From assembly GCF_000208865.1 (NCBI RefSeq), contig NC_018395.1, positions 6,434,839-6,498,838 on the forward strand: DNA of 64,000 nucleotides. Direction: 5' to 3'. Positions within the stretch are counted from its first letter, which is position 1. Each line of letters opens with the position of its first letter. Origin of the DNA: Neospora caninum Liverpool. Lineage: Eukaryota; Apicomplexa; Conoidasida; Eucoccidiorida; Sarcocystidae. The notes below the pieces were generated by a model that ran no database searches, was not told where the DNA came from, and was given only the letters and a program-made list of their open reading frames with translations. Made by a program: the position numbers and the translations under genes. This document shows, in pieces, positions 16,815 to 29,254 of the stretch.

Positions 16815-19800
16815 GTGACATATATAGAGATGCATGCATACATATCCACGCACGTATATCTATATATGCATATACTATCGACGAAGAGCAGGAGAGAGAG
16901 ATTGTGAGAGGAATGTAGTCTTGCGAATATGCACCGCCTGTGTTTTAAGACACGGTAGATACGAAGGTACCAACGGAAGAACCAATCGTGAAGGGGTGGG
17001 GAAAGCCATGAGACAGTCGTTGACACGAAACGGAAGTCCACAAAGTGACAAGATCGCAGGGCACAAGATGGAGCTCATGGACTGCAAAACAGAAGACCGC
17101 GGAGGAGAGACGCTTGCGGGGCGAGCGCGGCGGCGGCCGTGGCGAGGAAGTCCGGAACGTGCAGAGGAAACTATCGACCGAAAGAGTCGATTCACCGGAC
17201 GCAGACGCGGAGGGCCCCGCGATCTGTGACAGCGGCCTTTCGCTGCACATAACTGCGACAAGGCTTTCTACGCGGCTCTTCTGGCCGTCTTTTTTCCCCA
17301 GAGAAAACCTACGGGCGACTTCCTCCCGCTGCACGACCTCGGGATCCATTTCGGCGACATCTGTGGAAAACAAATCACAAAAGAGACACACTCTCAGTCA
17401 CTCACAGTCTCCTTTTGGCGCGTGTTCGCGGCAAGTTGGGAGGCTCAAGAAAAAGAAGAGAAGGCTGAATTCCTCGGTGAGTCTCGTAGAGCTCCAGAGA
17501 ATTTGTGAGGTCCTCGCCGCTCCCGTCGCTGTTTCTTCTCTCTTTCTTTCTGTCTTCCTTTCTCTCTTTATGTCTGTCTTTCTCTCTTCCCGTCCCGTTT
17601 CTAACTCCCTCCCATCCTGTCTCGCTGTGGCGTCCCTTCTCGCTCGCCGTATCGCTTCCTCCTCCTCTGCAACGTCACTCCCCCGTCTCTCATCTGTCCT
17701 CATCTGCCACGCTGCCCCTGGCGCATGCCTCTTCGCGCTGTGGACTAGATCCCCAGGGGACGGGCGCCTCACACGCTGGCCTCCGATGCTCCCCGCCGCC
17801 AGCTTATTTTTCAACCCTGGTTCCCCCCTGAACCTCGGGGCCAACAGCGTTTCCGCGGAGTGTCGCCGTCCTTTTCCGTCCATACCGTCGTCGAGCAGAG
17901 CCGCGTCCTTGTTTATTTGTCCTGTCCACTTGATGTCGTAGATCTCCTTGTAGGTCTCTCCTAGTTCGAAATGCATCTGCCGCCTAGACAAGGCAGCCAC
18001 AGAAAAAAAGAGATCAGAGCCGGGAAACATGCCGGGAAAAGGCAAAACAGAAAAGACTCAGCCAAGTCGGCAGGGACTCGGCAAGGGGGGCGGGCGACGC
18101 CCAATGCGCCAGGGAAAGACACGGCGAGGGAAGACACGGAGAGACAACCGAGAGGGAGAGAGGCACGGTCGCGAGGGAGAGAGGCTTGGTCGCGAGAAAA
18201 GAGACGGAGAGACAGCGGAGTGGGTAACGGAACGGACGGCGGGCTGTGGGATCCGCTGTGCTCTCAGACGTGCCGGCGCAGTCAGCGAAGGGAGGAAGCG
18301 TCCTGGTGCAGAAATCTCGGGGCGAGTTTGAAAGAAGGAAGCGAGAAAGACTCAGAAGAAAGAGGGCAAGCAGAAAAAGGCTCGCAGAAATCGTCTCGCA
18401 CGCGACACGGGGAGCCTTACACAAGGTCAAGGTAGTGCTGAGGGTTCAGCTCCATCACAAGCGAAGCCAGAAGCTTGGCCCGGCGAGAATGCATGGCCGT
18501 GTACCGCTGGACGTCGTTCTCAAAGAAGCTCAGCTCCCTGCCAAAACAAGAGACAGAGCGCCAAGGCAGGAGGACGCAGGAGAAAGGTCCAAATCGAAGA
18601 ATGACCCCCGCTGCGCAGGCGGTGCGAGAGAGTCGGTTTCGAGCGTCGACAGTTTGCGGCGGCAGGGACGGTGGCAGCAGTGCAACCAGAGAAAGAGACG
18701 GAAGGCTGCGGAGGCACTGTGTGGGAGGGAACCTGAGTTTGGGCCGCAGTCGGTTCGCCCAGGCGAACGCGCGGACGACAGCTAGGCGAAGCCTACGAGA
18801 GGAAGCACGAGGCCCTCAGAGACACCCTCGCAGACGCGAGAGGCAATGCTGTGAGGCACGCACCAAAGAGAAAGAGGATACGGCAGAAGTCCTTACTTGT
18901 AGAGAGCGGCTTGGTGAATGATCAAGCGGGTGTGCTCAGTCGTCCAGCCGTCCAGGACAAAGGTCTACAGGGATGCGAAGCAACAAAAGCGGGGCTCCGA
19001 AGTGTGCCCGCCGTCGCACTGAGAGGCGTTGAACCGTCGCGGCGTGCCTCTCGCATGATTCGTTTCCATGGGAAGACCGCCCTCGCCCGCGTGGCAAAGC
19101 ACACGCGGCTGCGCCCTTCTCTTCCCGCTCTCCCCACACCTGCCTCTCTGATGTGCGTCCCCTTGTTCTCGAGTTTGTTCTCGCTCCTCACTCTTTTTCG
19201 GTTCCCTTCCCTCTCCGGCTCTGCTCTCTTTTCCCGCATCCTCCCGCATGCGATCTGATCCGCCCAGTCTGCCTCGAAGGGTTCTCCTTCCTCGCAAAGA
19301 ACGGGTACGGCCCGGACCTGTCGCGACAGCCGCCACGCCAGAGGAAACTCTTCCCGTCTTGGGGTTGAGACGCACTAGGGAGCCTTCCCTTTTTGGCCGC
19401 CCGCTGCCTCTTCTTTTCCCTCTCGCCTTCTCGACGGGGAACGCCCGCTGTGTCTCGCCCCATCTGTGTCCCTGTCTCTCCTTTTCCCGTCGTTTCACGC
19501 GCGCGCCTGCGTGTGCATCTTCCCTTCGGTTTCTCCCTCACCTTGAGCGCTGCCTGAGCCTCGTGTTGCGCCATGACGAAGAGACACCGAGGCGCCGCGA
19601 AGTCGTCGCAGAGGGCAAGCGCCATCAAATGCTTCGAAATGAAGTCCCTGCAGGAAAGCCGGCACAGGAGAACACGGAACGCGAGTTCTTCTTAACCAAC
19701 CTCACAGAGCGTGATTCCGCGGCGCCTTGAGTCCTAACCGTAAAAAATACGGCAAACGCGAAATGCTTCCAGTGGCGCTTCGCACGGCTGCAACGTCGCC

Positions 19801-22800
19801 ACGCGTGTCTCCAGTTCCCTCGTTTCCTCAGTCGACGCCGGGAGCGGCGCAGACACGGCCTCCCAGAAGCCCACGCAGCCCTACGCGCGCGCACGGTTGT
19901 GGTGTCTCTCATCGGAAGTGAGCGGAAAACGTCTCCGTGGGACGGTTTCTCCCCTCGGAAAGAAGGCCTGCCGAGACGCATTGGCGAGCGCAGTCAAAAC
20001 GAAAAAGCGGGTCAGACCAAAGGCGAGACGCCATGCGTGCTACCAGAGAGCGATTTCTCGGAGTAGGCTGGAAATCGAGTGCCTACGAGTAAGCGCAACT
20101 CACGTGTAGGGCAGGAGAGCGGGATGCAGGTTGTCCAGCTTGTCCATGCTCTGAAGGAACTCGTGATTCATCTTTCGCATCTTCTTCGCCACCTGAAAAC
20201 GCCGAAAGGGAAGGAGAATACGCGAGGCACGCCACTTCCACCGCATCGCTCAGGAAGAAAGATGGGCGGGGACGCATTCACACTGTTTCTCTCAATCCAT
20301 GCAGACGCTTTTCCACATGAGAAACATATCTCGACATGTCTGACAAGATATAGATATTGATTGTTAGAAAGATATAGATACCCACGAACTAGAACTAGGC
20401 GGCAGATACAGGTAGATGCGTTGATATAACGATAGAGAGATATATGTGGATAGGTAGGTAACATGTCGACAGAGATGCTCGCGCCCCCTACTTTTATTTA
20501 AACAATCGCTCATAAATGTATGTAGATATGAGGATGCTTGAGCATGTCTGTGTATCTGCATGTAGCAGCAACTTCGTCGACAAACACGCATCCTAGGAAA
20601 CGAGTTCCGATGCCTTTCTCTCACTTGGCAGTGGACTGGTGCGAATCGCACCGCACATCGGACGTAGAGGTCGTCTGTGAGGCGGACCAGCCTGCGGGGA
20701 AGGCACGCGGGAGGCACGCAGATCTAGGTAGGACATGTTACACTGCGTTGGAAGAAAAACAATGACCGTCTCCCTGATTCAGAAACAAAAAACAGAATGT
20801 GTCGCGCTTCCCTTTCAAAAGCGACAACGCCCGCGGAGATTATCCTGTACAGGAGGCGGCAGCGCTAGGCGAATTCGGAGAACGGAGAGTAGCCACGAAA
20901 GCGTGGTGTAAAACCCGAAGTGATCCTCCAACACCACTCGGTGGCAGCGCCATCGGGACGACCTCGGACTCGATAGACCGTTGCCAGGACATGAACGAAG
21001 AACGTACCCCGGCGACGAGGCTCTCGCGTTAGTTGAGACTCCACCTCCTTCTCTTTATTCTCGTTTCTGTTCCACGATGCCTACCCCCTTATTTTCGCGT
21101 CCCCGCCCTTTCCTCCTTTTCTGAGCCACCAGCGTCTTCTGTGTGACTCCGGAGATGCCATCTCGCTTCCTTTCTCGAGTTACACACCTGGCTCCTCTCT
21201 CCTGCCTGCTCGTGGAGTCTGTTCCTCTCGCCTTCAGGGAGGGGGGGGGTACGAGAAACTCACCGGTCGTCATCTACCCTCGCAGGTCTCCAGAGTGTCA
21301 CTTCTCCGTCCTCCTCCTGCTTGCCGCTGCAGCCCCTGTCTCGACTCCCCCCCGCTAGCTGGTCCCCGAGGAGCAGGGCGGCGCCAGCTTCCAGGGACAA
21401 GGAAAAAAAACCTGGAGAAGCGAGGCAAGACTCAGGCGGAGAGGCGGGGAGCGAAGAGGAAGACGAGCACGAAGCAGACACCGGAAACCCCACAGACAAC
21501 CCAGAAGCAGGCGGCGGGGCGCGAGGCTGCGCGAGAATGGATGAGGCGTTGCAGGCTGCCGCCGGCCTCCCTTTTTCACCTTCCGACTCGTTCATTCTTC
21601 CGTCAGGCGCCTCCAGTCGCTTGGCGCTCTCGGTGTCTGAACTCTCTATTTCACCTCCGTCCGCGCCTTCCGGCATTGTCGCTCTCTCGGAGAGTAGCTT
21701 GTGGGCGAGAAACGCCTCCGGGAGAGAGAGGAGAGCGAGGCAGTCCTGGGCGTCCTCGAGCACGGGGGGGAACTGGGTAGTCTGAAGGCACAGGAGCGCG
21801 GAAATCGCGAGACCGCAGAGCGTGGCGAGCGAAGAGCGGCGAAGAGGCGAGCGGGAAGAGCCAAAAGTTTTCGCGGCCAGTCAGAGTCGAGCAGAGACAG
21901 AATCCAGATGCAGGCGGCAAGGGGGGGAGAGCGCCGGGATGGGGCGCGAGGCTAGCCGAGGACAGGGCCTTGCGGCGAGGAATGTGGAGTGCAACTGAGA
22001 GTTGCGGGGAGCCAGAGGATGTCCAAGAGACAAGGCGCCCTCAGAAACTTCCCTTCTCGTTTTCTCCGTCTGCACTTTACCTGTTTACCGATTAGGTCGG
22101 CAAAGAACCGGCTCTCCTCCGTCTGACTCGCGTTCTGAGCGAACTTTGTCGCGTCTGCTGTCTCGCCTTCACGTCTCGATGGGGGGGCTCCCCGGGCGGC
22201 CGCAGCCGCGCGGTCCCCTGGCTCGTGTCTCCTAACGAGAGGGTCCAGGAGCCCTGAGGGGTCGGCGAGAACGTCTCTGGAGAGCCGCAGGCGCCGGGCG
22301 TAAAGGAGACTCTTGTCCCTGTGCACTTCCGCGAGAAGTTCGTCCAGAGCTCTCGCATCAAGGCGGCAGATGCGCGCTGTGATTTCGCCGCCCTCGCGAT
22401 CCACCTCTTCTTCCTCAGAGTCGCTCGGGTCTCTCGGATGCTCCCCCTCGGCTCCTGTCGAGCCGCCTGGATAGGCCTCCAGCTTGTCGCTTTCCGGCGC
22501 TCCGCTCGTTCCTCGCGCTTGCCCAGCTCCCGCTCTCTGCCTTCTCGCCTCGCGCAGGAGACGCATCTCGTCCACACGCTTCGTCTCTGCCTCCACCAGA
22601 CACTCCGCAGTCTCCAAGATGTACTCTGCGGAGAAGAGAGACACCAACCCGCGCCCTTCGCAGGCCCGCGGGGGCGCCGAGAGCGAAGTGAAGCCGTAGA
22701 AGGTGGCGAGCGAGAGGAGGTTTCGGACGATCTCTTTGGTGTCGATGACGAACGGCGTAAAGGCGAAGAAGGTGAAAACGAGGCCAGGAAGGGAGACGGA

Positions 22801-25152
22801 AGAGCGCGGAGACGCGTGCGCTCCTGACGAAGAGAATACGGAGTTGAAGAGATCTCGCGGAGACGAGGTAGCCGCGGTATGGAGCGGCGCATCTGAGATG
22901 CCTCCACCTGGTTTCCGCAGAGACGCGTCCTTCGCTGCGCGTCCTTCCTCGGTTGCTAAGGCCTCCCGCGCGGCCAGGTGCCGGCGTTCGGCTTGCTCCC
23001 GCTCGCGTGCTCTCTCCAACACCCTCGCTCGCTTCTCGAGCAACTCCGCCATAGCTCCGCAGGTTTCATGAGCAGCCTCTTCGGGACTTGCAGACTCCCC
23101 GTTCTCGAGTCCGTCCTCGCCCTCGAGCGGCAATAGCCGCACTTGTGCCGAAATGCACCTTTGGAGAAAACGGAGAGAGTGAATTACGAGGCGCAAGAGG
23201 TGCGCCGCCTGGCGCGTCTCCTCCTTCGCGGTGCCCTGCGTGCCTGCCTCCATCTCTCTCTCAGCACTCCTCTCGGGCCTCTCTTCTGTTCGCCGGCCGT
23301 CTTGTTCTTTTGCCGAACTGCTCTCTGCGCGCGCAGGACGTGTCTCCCGCCCTGTTTCCTGTACTTCCAGATCTCTCTCGGCCAGTGCGAGGAGAGGCGC
23401 CGCTCGCGACAAACACGACCGGGCGTCTCTGCCTCGCTGCCACCGCGTGTAGAGCCCAGCGAGGTCGAGGAGCGCGAGGGCGGCGCGGACGCGCAGAGCC
23501 GCAGGGGAAAAGAGCAGAAAGGCCCACACGGAAGACCGCCGACTGAAAATGGAGACCGCCGGAGGCAGGCTGAGCGCAGCCGCTCTCATGATGATTTCCA
23601 CGCTCTTTCTCAACCGCCGCTCGCCCTCCTGCGTTTCCTCCGTGTTGATGTAATTCTGGCCAAGAAGGCCGTACAGGTGCGCGAGACAGAGCAGCGACTG
23701 CGTCGAGGCGCTCTCAGGCGCGTCCACGGGCGGCTCCGAAGTGTCTGCCGAAAGCGAGCAAAGAGAAGGCACAGAGAGGAGACGAACGCGAGTCGCAAAA
23801 CGCGGAAGTCACGAGACAGGTAGAGGCCGGGAAGCAGACAGGCGCGACGAGAGAACCAGCGAGGCCACAGGAGACGCCGCTGGGGCGCGGAACGACCAGG
23901 CAACAGAGGCAACGCAGAGGCGAAACGTGAAGAAAACGGAGAGGAGAGAAGCGGGCGAAAAGGAGAGACCAAGGGAAGAAGGAAGGAGAAGAGGGGCATG
24001 GCACCGACGAGGAAGAGGACGTGCGAGGGGAGAGCGATGGAGGGACGCCAAACACAGCACGTAGAAGCCAGAAGCAATGTGAGAATCCGCGAGAGCGACG
24101 GAGAGCGGCTCTCACGTGAAGCAGCGTCAGAGTCGCCTCTTCTTTCTCCAGGTTCTCTGAAGCGCTTGGCCAGTCAAGAGAGAAGCAGGAGCGTCTCGAG
24201 TACAGTTGGCCACATGAGGTCGTCACAGAACTGTCTCTAGAGAAGACGTTTCCCTAACCTGCAGTAGCCCAACAAGCCCCGAGGCAACGTACTGTGCCAC
24301 GTGTCCCCACTCCGTGAAAGGTCTTCTCTCACCAGCGCTTCGTGCAGTCGTGTCTCTCTCTCGCTGGACTCGATACGCCCTGTACAGATCCTGCGCAGTC
24401 TTCTGGAGGAGTCGGCGGCCGGCGTACTTGGGCCTGAAAGGAGCCGGCAGCTCGGCCGTCTCGTTTCTTCCTCGGGTCCGTCTTTCTTTGTATGCTTCGC
24501 GTTCTTCTCCTTCCTGTCTGCTGGCGCTCTGGACAGCGCAGAGCGCGGCTTCGACCGCTTCTTCTTCGTCGGGGTCGAGTGGGTGCCCGGCTTCCTCGCG
24601 CCGGAGAATCGATCTGTACTTTGAAACCGTCTCCCTCATCAAGTGGGAGAGCTCGAGAAAAGGCGGAGGCGGCGGGTTTTCTCCATTCTCCTCCCGTGCT
24701 GCAGCCGCGCGAACTTGTTCCGGCGCTTCCCTCCCTGTGAGAGGCGCCTGGCATTCGTCTCCGCCTTTCGCGGACGCGCCTGCGGCAGGCAACACAACGG
24801 AAGAGCCGGGAAAGGGGGCAGAAGACACACTTGGAGAGGAGGGGAAAAAGAGAGCACGCAGGAGACGAAGGGACTCTGCCGCCTTCCGGCGCTGCTCATC
24901 GTCTCCCAGCTCGTCGTGCACCTTGGGCAACGCAGAAGCGGAAGAAGACCGAGGGTCAGATTGATTCTCTTTCCCGCCCGACGGCGGTGACCGCCCGATA
25001 TCGGCCATTTCTCGCGTCTTGTCTCGCACCTCGCCCTCTTGTCCTCTTCCGCCGCCAGCCGCGGCCGCAGAGACCTCGGTTGCCGCCGCTGAGGGCGGGA
25101 CGGAGGGCGTTGCGTTGCCTTCACAGCTCTCCCGGAGCGGGTTCCTGTCCAC
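15005..25152 (-). CDS. KIF-binding protein (KBP/KIFBP) family, 13 exons
   Basis: Exons on the minus strand: 25152-24259, 24164-24116 (least certain), 23744-22081, 20192-20104, 19647-19542, 18964-18897, 18537-18421, 17983-17886, 17360-17313, 16615-16533, 16079-15948, 15432-15352 and 15067-15005. Phases agree at every junction, giving about 1,163 residues. The family match is collinear with animal KBP, which is about 620 residues. LGQNYINTEE (about residue 342) corresponds to LGVNHIDTEE. TFVLDGWTTEH, LSFFENDVQRY and LNPQHYLDLVRQMHFELG correspond to FFQIDGYVTDH, LAFFETDMERR and LNPQYYLLVNRQIQFEI. The last exon's LLPLRISKL corresponds to LLPTKMERF. KBP proteins are helical TPR-like proteins that bind kinesin motor domains and control microtubule transport. 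The extra length comes from low-complexity insertions in exons 1 and 3. The intron after 15948 would start with GC instead of GT. The first Met is uncertain. Confidence 0.88.
15617..15642. repeat. (TA)n microsatellite
   Basis: A run of alternating T and A lies in the KBP intron between the exons at 15352-15432 and 15948-16079. It is a simple repeat, likely to vary in length. Confidence 0.9.
15730..15751. repeat. (AT)n microsatellite followed by (GA)n
   Basis: An alternating AT run is followed at once by a short GA-rich run to about 15770, in the same KBP intron as the preceding TA repeat. Confidence 0.9.
16787..16814. repeat. (TA)n microsatellite
   Basis: An alternating TA run of about 28 bases lies in the KBP intron between 16615 and 17313. 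Degenerate TATA-rich sequence continues to about 16875. Confidence 0.9.
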
Positions 25153-27140
25153 GTGCCCTGTCGCGTCAAATCGAGGGCCGAGTCTTCCAAGGCGCAGAGT
25201 GTCTCCAATCCCTGCTTACTGTATTTCTCGCTGCGTGTCCGCTTGCGTGCTAGAGGGAACAGCCGTGCAAAGACGTGGAGTCGGCGAAGAAACGAGCTTG
25301 CCGGCTCGATTTCTTTGCGAAACGCGGCCTGAGCTGGCCGGAGCTGCAGAGCAGATCTCGGCAGAATCGGCGAGAAACTCCCAGACAGCGAGTTGGAAAA
25401 GGCAGACAGTAACTGAAAAGAGAAAGAATTCGTGGGTGGAGAAAACTGGATATGTGTACGACTTTCATTTACTCAGGTTTCCGCGAGAACTCGTGCACTT
25501 TTCTTCAATCCGGGCAAGACAAACCAAAGGTCGCGAGAGGACACGCGTGTGCAAAGTCGGACAGGCGCGCCGCTTGCTTCCTAGTTAGGGCACACATTTC
25601 CCGCCGTCCACTGTTCCACGAGATTGCGTCCCGTCCCCACTTCCCTTTCGTCCTCCGGTTTTTCTCCGCAATATCGAAGAAGCGCTTTGACAGATTTGTG
25701 CTGGAGCAGGCAGGCATGCCTAGAGCGGCTCGGTAGCGGAGAGTTCGGGGAACCAGGGGAAGCGCTACCGGCTGCCACTCCCTCTGCCAGTAGCCGGTTT
25801 GTGTTAAGCCGAGAACGGAAGACAAGAAATTGCAAATGGAAAAAGCGAACACTCACACAAGCCTGTTCCCTGACACAGTTGTGGTGTTTTCTACTACTCT
25901 CTCGGACAGAGCATCCACACACGAGAGAGCCCGGCGACGTCGGCCAGTGGCGTGGCTGCGTCCAGTACGCGCTGGTGTCGCCACAATCGCATGAGTATAC
26001 CTTTACATATATATATATATATATATATAGATAGATAGATTAGATAGATAGAAAAGCATAATTTACACCTTTTGTCAAAACGCCTGCACAGCCTTGAAAC
26101 GGCACTTCTTTTGAGTGCACCCCCACAGCTCCCTTCGTTCCTATCCACGCCGAACCAGAGCAGAAACAGAATAAAAACGCGGCAATTACACCGAGGAAGC
26201 ACCACACGTTGTGGAAAGCACTAGGCATGGATCTAAACGAGCGCGGGCGAGACCCTAGAGAGGACCCCAAATCCTTATTTACATATATATAATATGCATG
26301 TATGTATGCCTGTGGTGAGCTGGGGCTGCTATGTAGGGTGAAAGAACATCCGGCTTACGCGAACACTGCAGCCGACACTACACTCGCATATTTTTGAGGA
26401 AGGCGAGTTAGCTGACGATTTCTACGTGTCAACAGCAAGCTGAGTCGTGAGCAGGCTTTCTTGTGCAGGAGGGCTGACAGGGGTGTACTTATTATGCGTC
26501 CAGGAGACAAAGGCATTCTGTGTCCTCGTTACGGTACCGTGCATCGTGGTGCTACTCTGTACTGTTCAAACTTTCCTGCGACTTAGAATGTCGAATACCG
26601 AAGACGCTCTTTCGCTTCTACAGAACGCCTGCCAACTCGGGAGATTCTTCTGCTGCCTCTGAGTGACTGAGATCGTCTTCTTATCGGGATGACGGTTTTT
26701 CGGTTTGAGAGCCACAAACGGACGGCAGCAGGAAAAACAAAACATGGCAGGTGGCGGTCGGGAACACAGCTGGCAGCTGGAAAAAATGTTGTTAACTCCT
26801 CCCTGATAGTTTAAGCATTTACTGATTTCGAGTATCATGTGTCTTTCGAGAGCAAAGGCAACGAGCAGCGAGCCGCACCGCTGGTTCAGGTGTGAAGCGG
26901 CGTCACTGATTGACGCAACATGTGAGAAAACAAGTGGTATTTCTCTAACACGGGAAATCCGTCTCCCCTTCCTTCGATTGAAATTTTTCGCGAAACGCTT
27001 ATCCAGGTAAACCTTGGATTTAACTTCGAACAGAGTTTATCGTCGCGGTCATTCACGCAGTTCCTGCAGCCAGAAGCCCAAGTGGTGACTATCTCATAAG
27101 CCAATAAAGAGCCTTCCTTGTAGTGAAGGGGTTAACCCCA
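25153..27140. other. Intergenic: KBP 5' flank, no gene recognised
   Basis: This holds the presumed KBP promoter on its left side, as that gene reads leftwards from 25152. I find no open frame with recognisable content. A TA/GATA microsatellite is at 26007-26052 and AT-rich sequence at about 26275-26310. Composition drops towards AT relative to the genes. Confidence 0.5.
26007..26052. repeat. (TA)n plus (GATA)n compound microsatellite
   Basis: Alternating TA at about 26007-26029 is followed by several GATA/TAGA units to 26052. Confidence 0.9.
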
Positions 27141-27416
27141 GCACTGGTCTTAAAAAACTCCAAGAACGGCGTCACAGAAGAAAAGAAACAACCTGAACAG
27201 GGAAGGGTACCGTTCTATTTATACGCTGTACTGCCTCTGGTGTTTGGCCAGTCGGGCATTCTTACGTGATTCGTCCGAAAGCCACAACAGCACTCCTTTG
27301 GTACAGCTGCACACACAACAACTGACTCAGCAACAGGAAGGCTATCACCTGCCATCCATAGAACACCTGCAAACTGCAGACTATGCGAACATCATTTAGT
27401 TTTTAAAGACCAGTGT
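27141..27416. mobile_element. Possible small inverted-repeat element
   Basis: CACTGGTCTTAAAAAACT at the left end and the reverse complement of AGTTTTTAAAGACCAGTG at the right end match over about 17 bases with one indel and enclose about 240 bases. A related block, AAAGACCAGT then CGTTGTGTACTGTC, recurs at about 31820-31880 and 36302-36360 inside the tandem array. This could be a MITE-like element or chance. I see no target-site duplication or transposase. Confidence 0.3.
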
Positions 27417-27462
27417 CGTTGTGTACTGTCCTCTTGCCAGTGGACACCGCGCTCCCTCGGAC

Positions 27463-28192
27463 CTTTGGGTGCGGCGGCCCTTCGCCACAATCGCCACCGC
27501 AAACTCCACCGGCTACTAAGCCGACACCGGCTCCTCGAGGCCAGTCCCCCCAAACTCCACCGGCTACTAAGCCGACACCATTTCCTCGAGGGCTGTCCCC
27601 CAAAACTCCACCGGCTACTAAGCCGACACCGGCTCCTCGAGGCCAGTCCCCCAAAACTCCACCGGCTACTAAGCCGACACCATTTCCTCGAGGCCAGTCC
27701 CCCCAAACTCCACCGGCTACTAAGCCGACACCATTTCCTCGAGGCCAGTCCCCCCAAACTCCACCGGCTACTAAGCCGACACCGGCTCCTCGAGGTCAGT
27801 CCCCCCAAACTCCACCGGCTACTAAGCCGACGCCTGTCCCTTCGCCGGAGTCGGTACCCAGAGCCCCTCTGCCACAGCCGTCTCGAACGCCCAGTGAAGT
27901 GGTCAACAGAATGAATCAGTCGTCCATGATGTTACAATCCTTCGCAAGCCAGGCGTACCGGGGTTCTGACCCCGAGAAACTCAAGAACAATGAATCGCTC
28001 AAACATAAAGCAACGGCGTACAGGAATGACCACTGCGATGATATTGACGAAGCAAAAGCCCTTCTGGCCCGTAATGACATGCGTCAGACGGAGAGCTTTC
28101 GGGTCGCTGCAGCCCTTGATCGGGCAAGGCAAGCTCGCGATGCAGCTAAGGAAAAACTTGGAGTAGAGTTCCCGCCGGATCGGTGCCAGTGA
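27463..28192 (+). pseudogene. Proline-rich repeat protein, copy A, 5'-truncated
   Basis: Homology to the full copies begins near 27463, at the boundary between module 1 and the Pro/Thr repeats, and runs to the TGA at 28190-28192. It holds seven copies of the 17-residue repeat with core TPPATKPTP, then the complete C-terminal module ending in PPDRCQ. The signal peptide, the arginine-rich segment and module 1 are missing. Upstream is unrelated sequence with the inverted-repeat motif. An open frame begins at a non-homologous TTG or ATG-less stretch, so this is probably a non-secreted relic. It may instead be part of a larger copy misassembled at the nearby gap. Confidence 0.75.
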
Positions 28193-28381
28193 GATTCAGT
28201 TCCGTGAGACTCTCGGATTCGCCACTTCGATTAGCAAGAGGAGTCCGAAGAACCCCTTTCTCTCTCCTGGACTGGTGAGGCGCGTCAAGACACGCTCTAG
28301 GCGATTCTTTGGTTCACCTCGGAAACTGCGCGGTCGGGTAGGCGGCAGGACTTCCTCCGCGATGATTTTGTCTTAGGGAGC

Positions 28382-28481
28382 NNNNNNNNNNNNNNNNNNN
28401 NNNNNNNNNNNNNNNNNNNNNNNNNNNNNNNNNNNNNNNNNNNNNNNNNNNNNNNNNNNNNNNNNNNNNNNNNNNNNNNNN
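28382..28481. other. Assembly gap (100 N) inside the tandem array
   Basis: Exactly 100 N, the usual placeholder for a gap of unknown size. The left flank matches the array unit up to the position equivalent to 31000, and the right flank matches the unit from 32350. At least about 1.35 kb of unit sequence is therefore missing, or that plus whole further units of 3.9-4.5 kb. Confidence 0.95.
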
Positions 28482-29254
28482 TGGTGGCCGATGCTCGCCA
28501 TTCACCCTCCTTTAATTCTTGCTGGTATACTTCTGCGCTTCGCATACTTCCCAGTAGACAAGGTTCCAGGCCTCCCGAGGGAGCACGCCTGGGGTTTTGC
28601 GAATCCCCTCAAGGCACCAGCGTAGTGGAGTGGCCCAGTGGCCCCGCGGGCGCTGATCCTTTGGCGGGATCCCTCAAGAGAAGCGCAAATTCGAAAGGTG
28701 TGACTTGGCCATGGTTGACCTGCCAAACGAGACTTTTCCTCATTATGTTTCGTGTGGAAAATAAATTTTTGTCGTGAACCCTCGTAAACTGTTGGCCTGG
28801 TACGCAGAATCCCCACTGCAGTTGCATTTCTCCCGATGGGGACGGTGTACGGCCCCGGCGCCGGATGTACCGTCAGCTAGCGGCTCCTGTGTAGACACCA
28901 ACACCACAACAGTGAGGCCGAAAAGACTTCCATCGTAACATTCCCGTTTTTTAACAAGGAGGGCGTCTGTTGTACATCAACACTAGACACCGCTAATTTG
29001 ACTGTAGAGTGAAAAGAGTAACCTAGTAGATTTGGTGACCGAACGGACCACTGTCTTGTACAGCGCTGGCCCTGTCAAATACTGTCGCTAGGCACCCACG
29101 GCGTTGGCGAAACAAGTCAGTGATCCTGGAGGTTTGGAGGTCGTGACACGTTACGGAAAAGTGTTCTGCGGGCGGCTTGTTTTTCGCTCCATAAAAGCCT
29201 GCATACAGCTCCCACGAACATATTTGTTCCTTCCACTCGTCTCAGTTCTTAGCG

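Noticed and set aside
24116..24164. Alternative frame of KBP exon 2 (ENLEKEEATLTLLH), which looks more protein-like
   Set aside because: It needs weaker acceptors on both sides to keep phase. The canonical AGs give the frame used, so the exon is kept but marked least certain.
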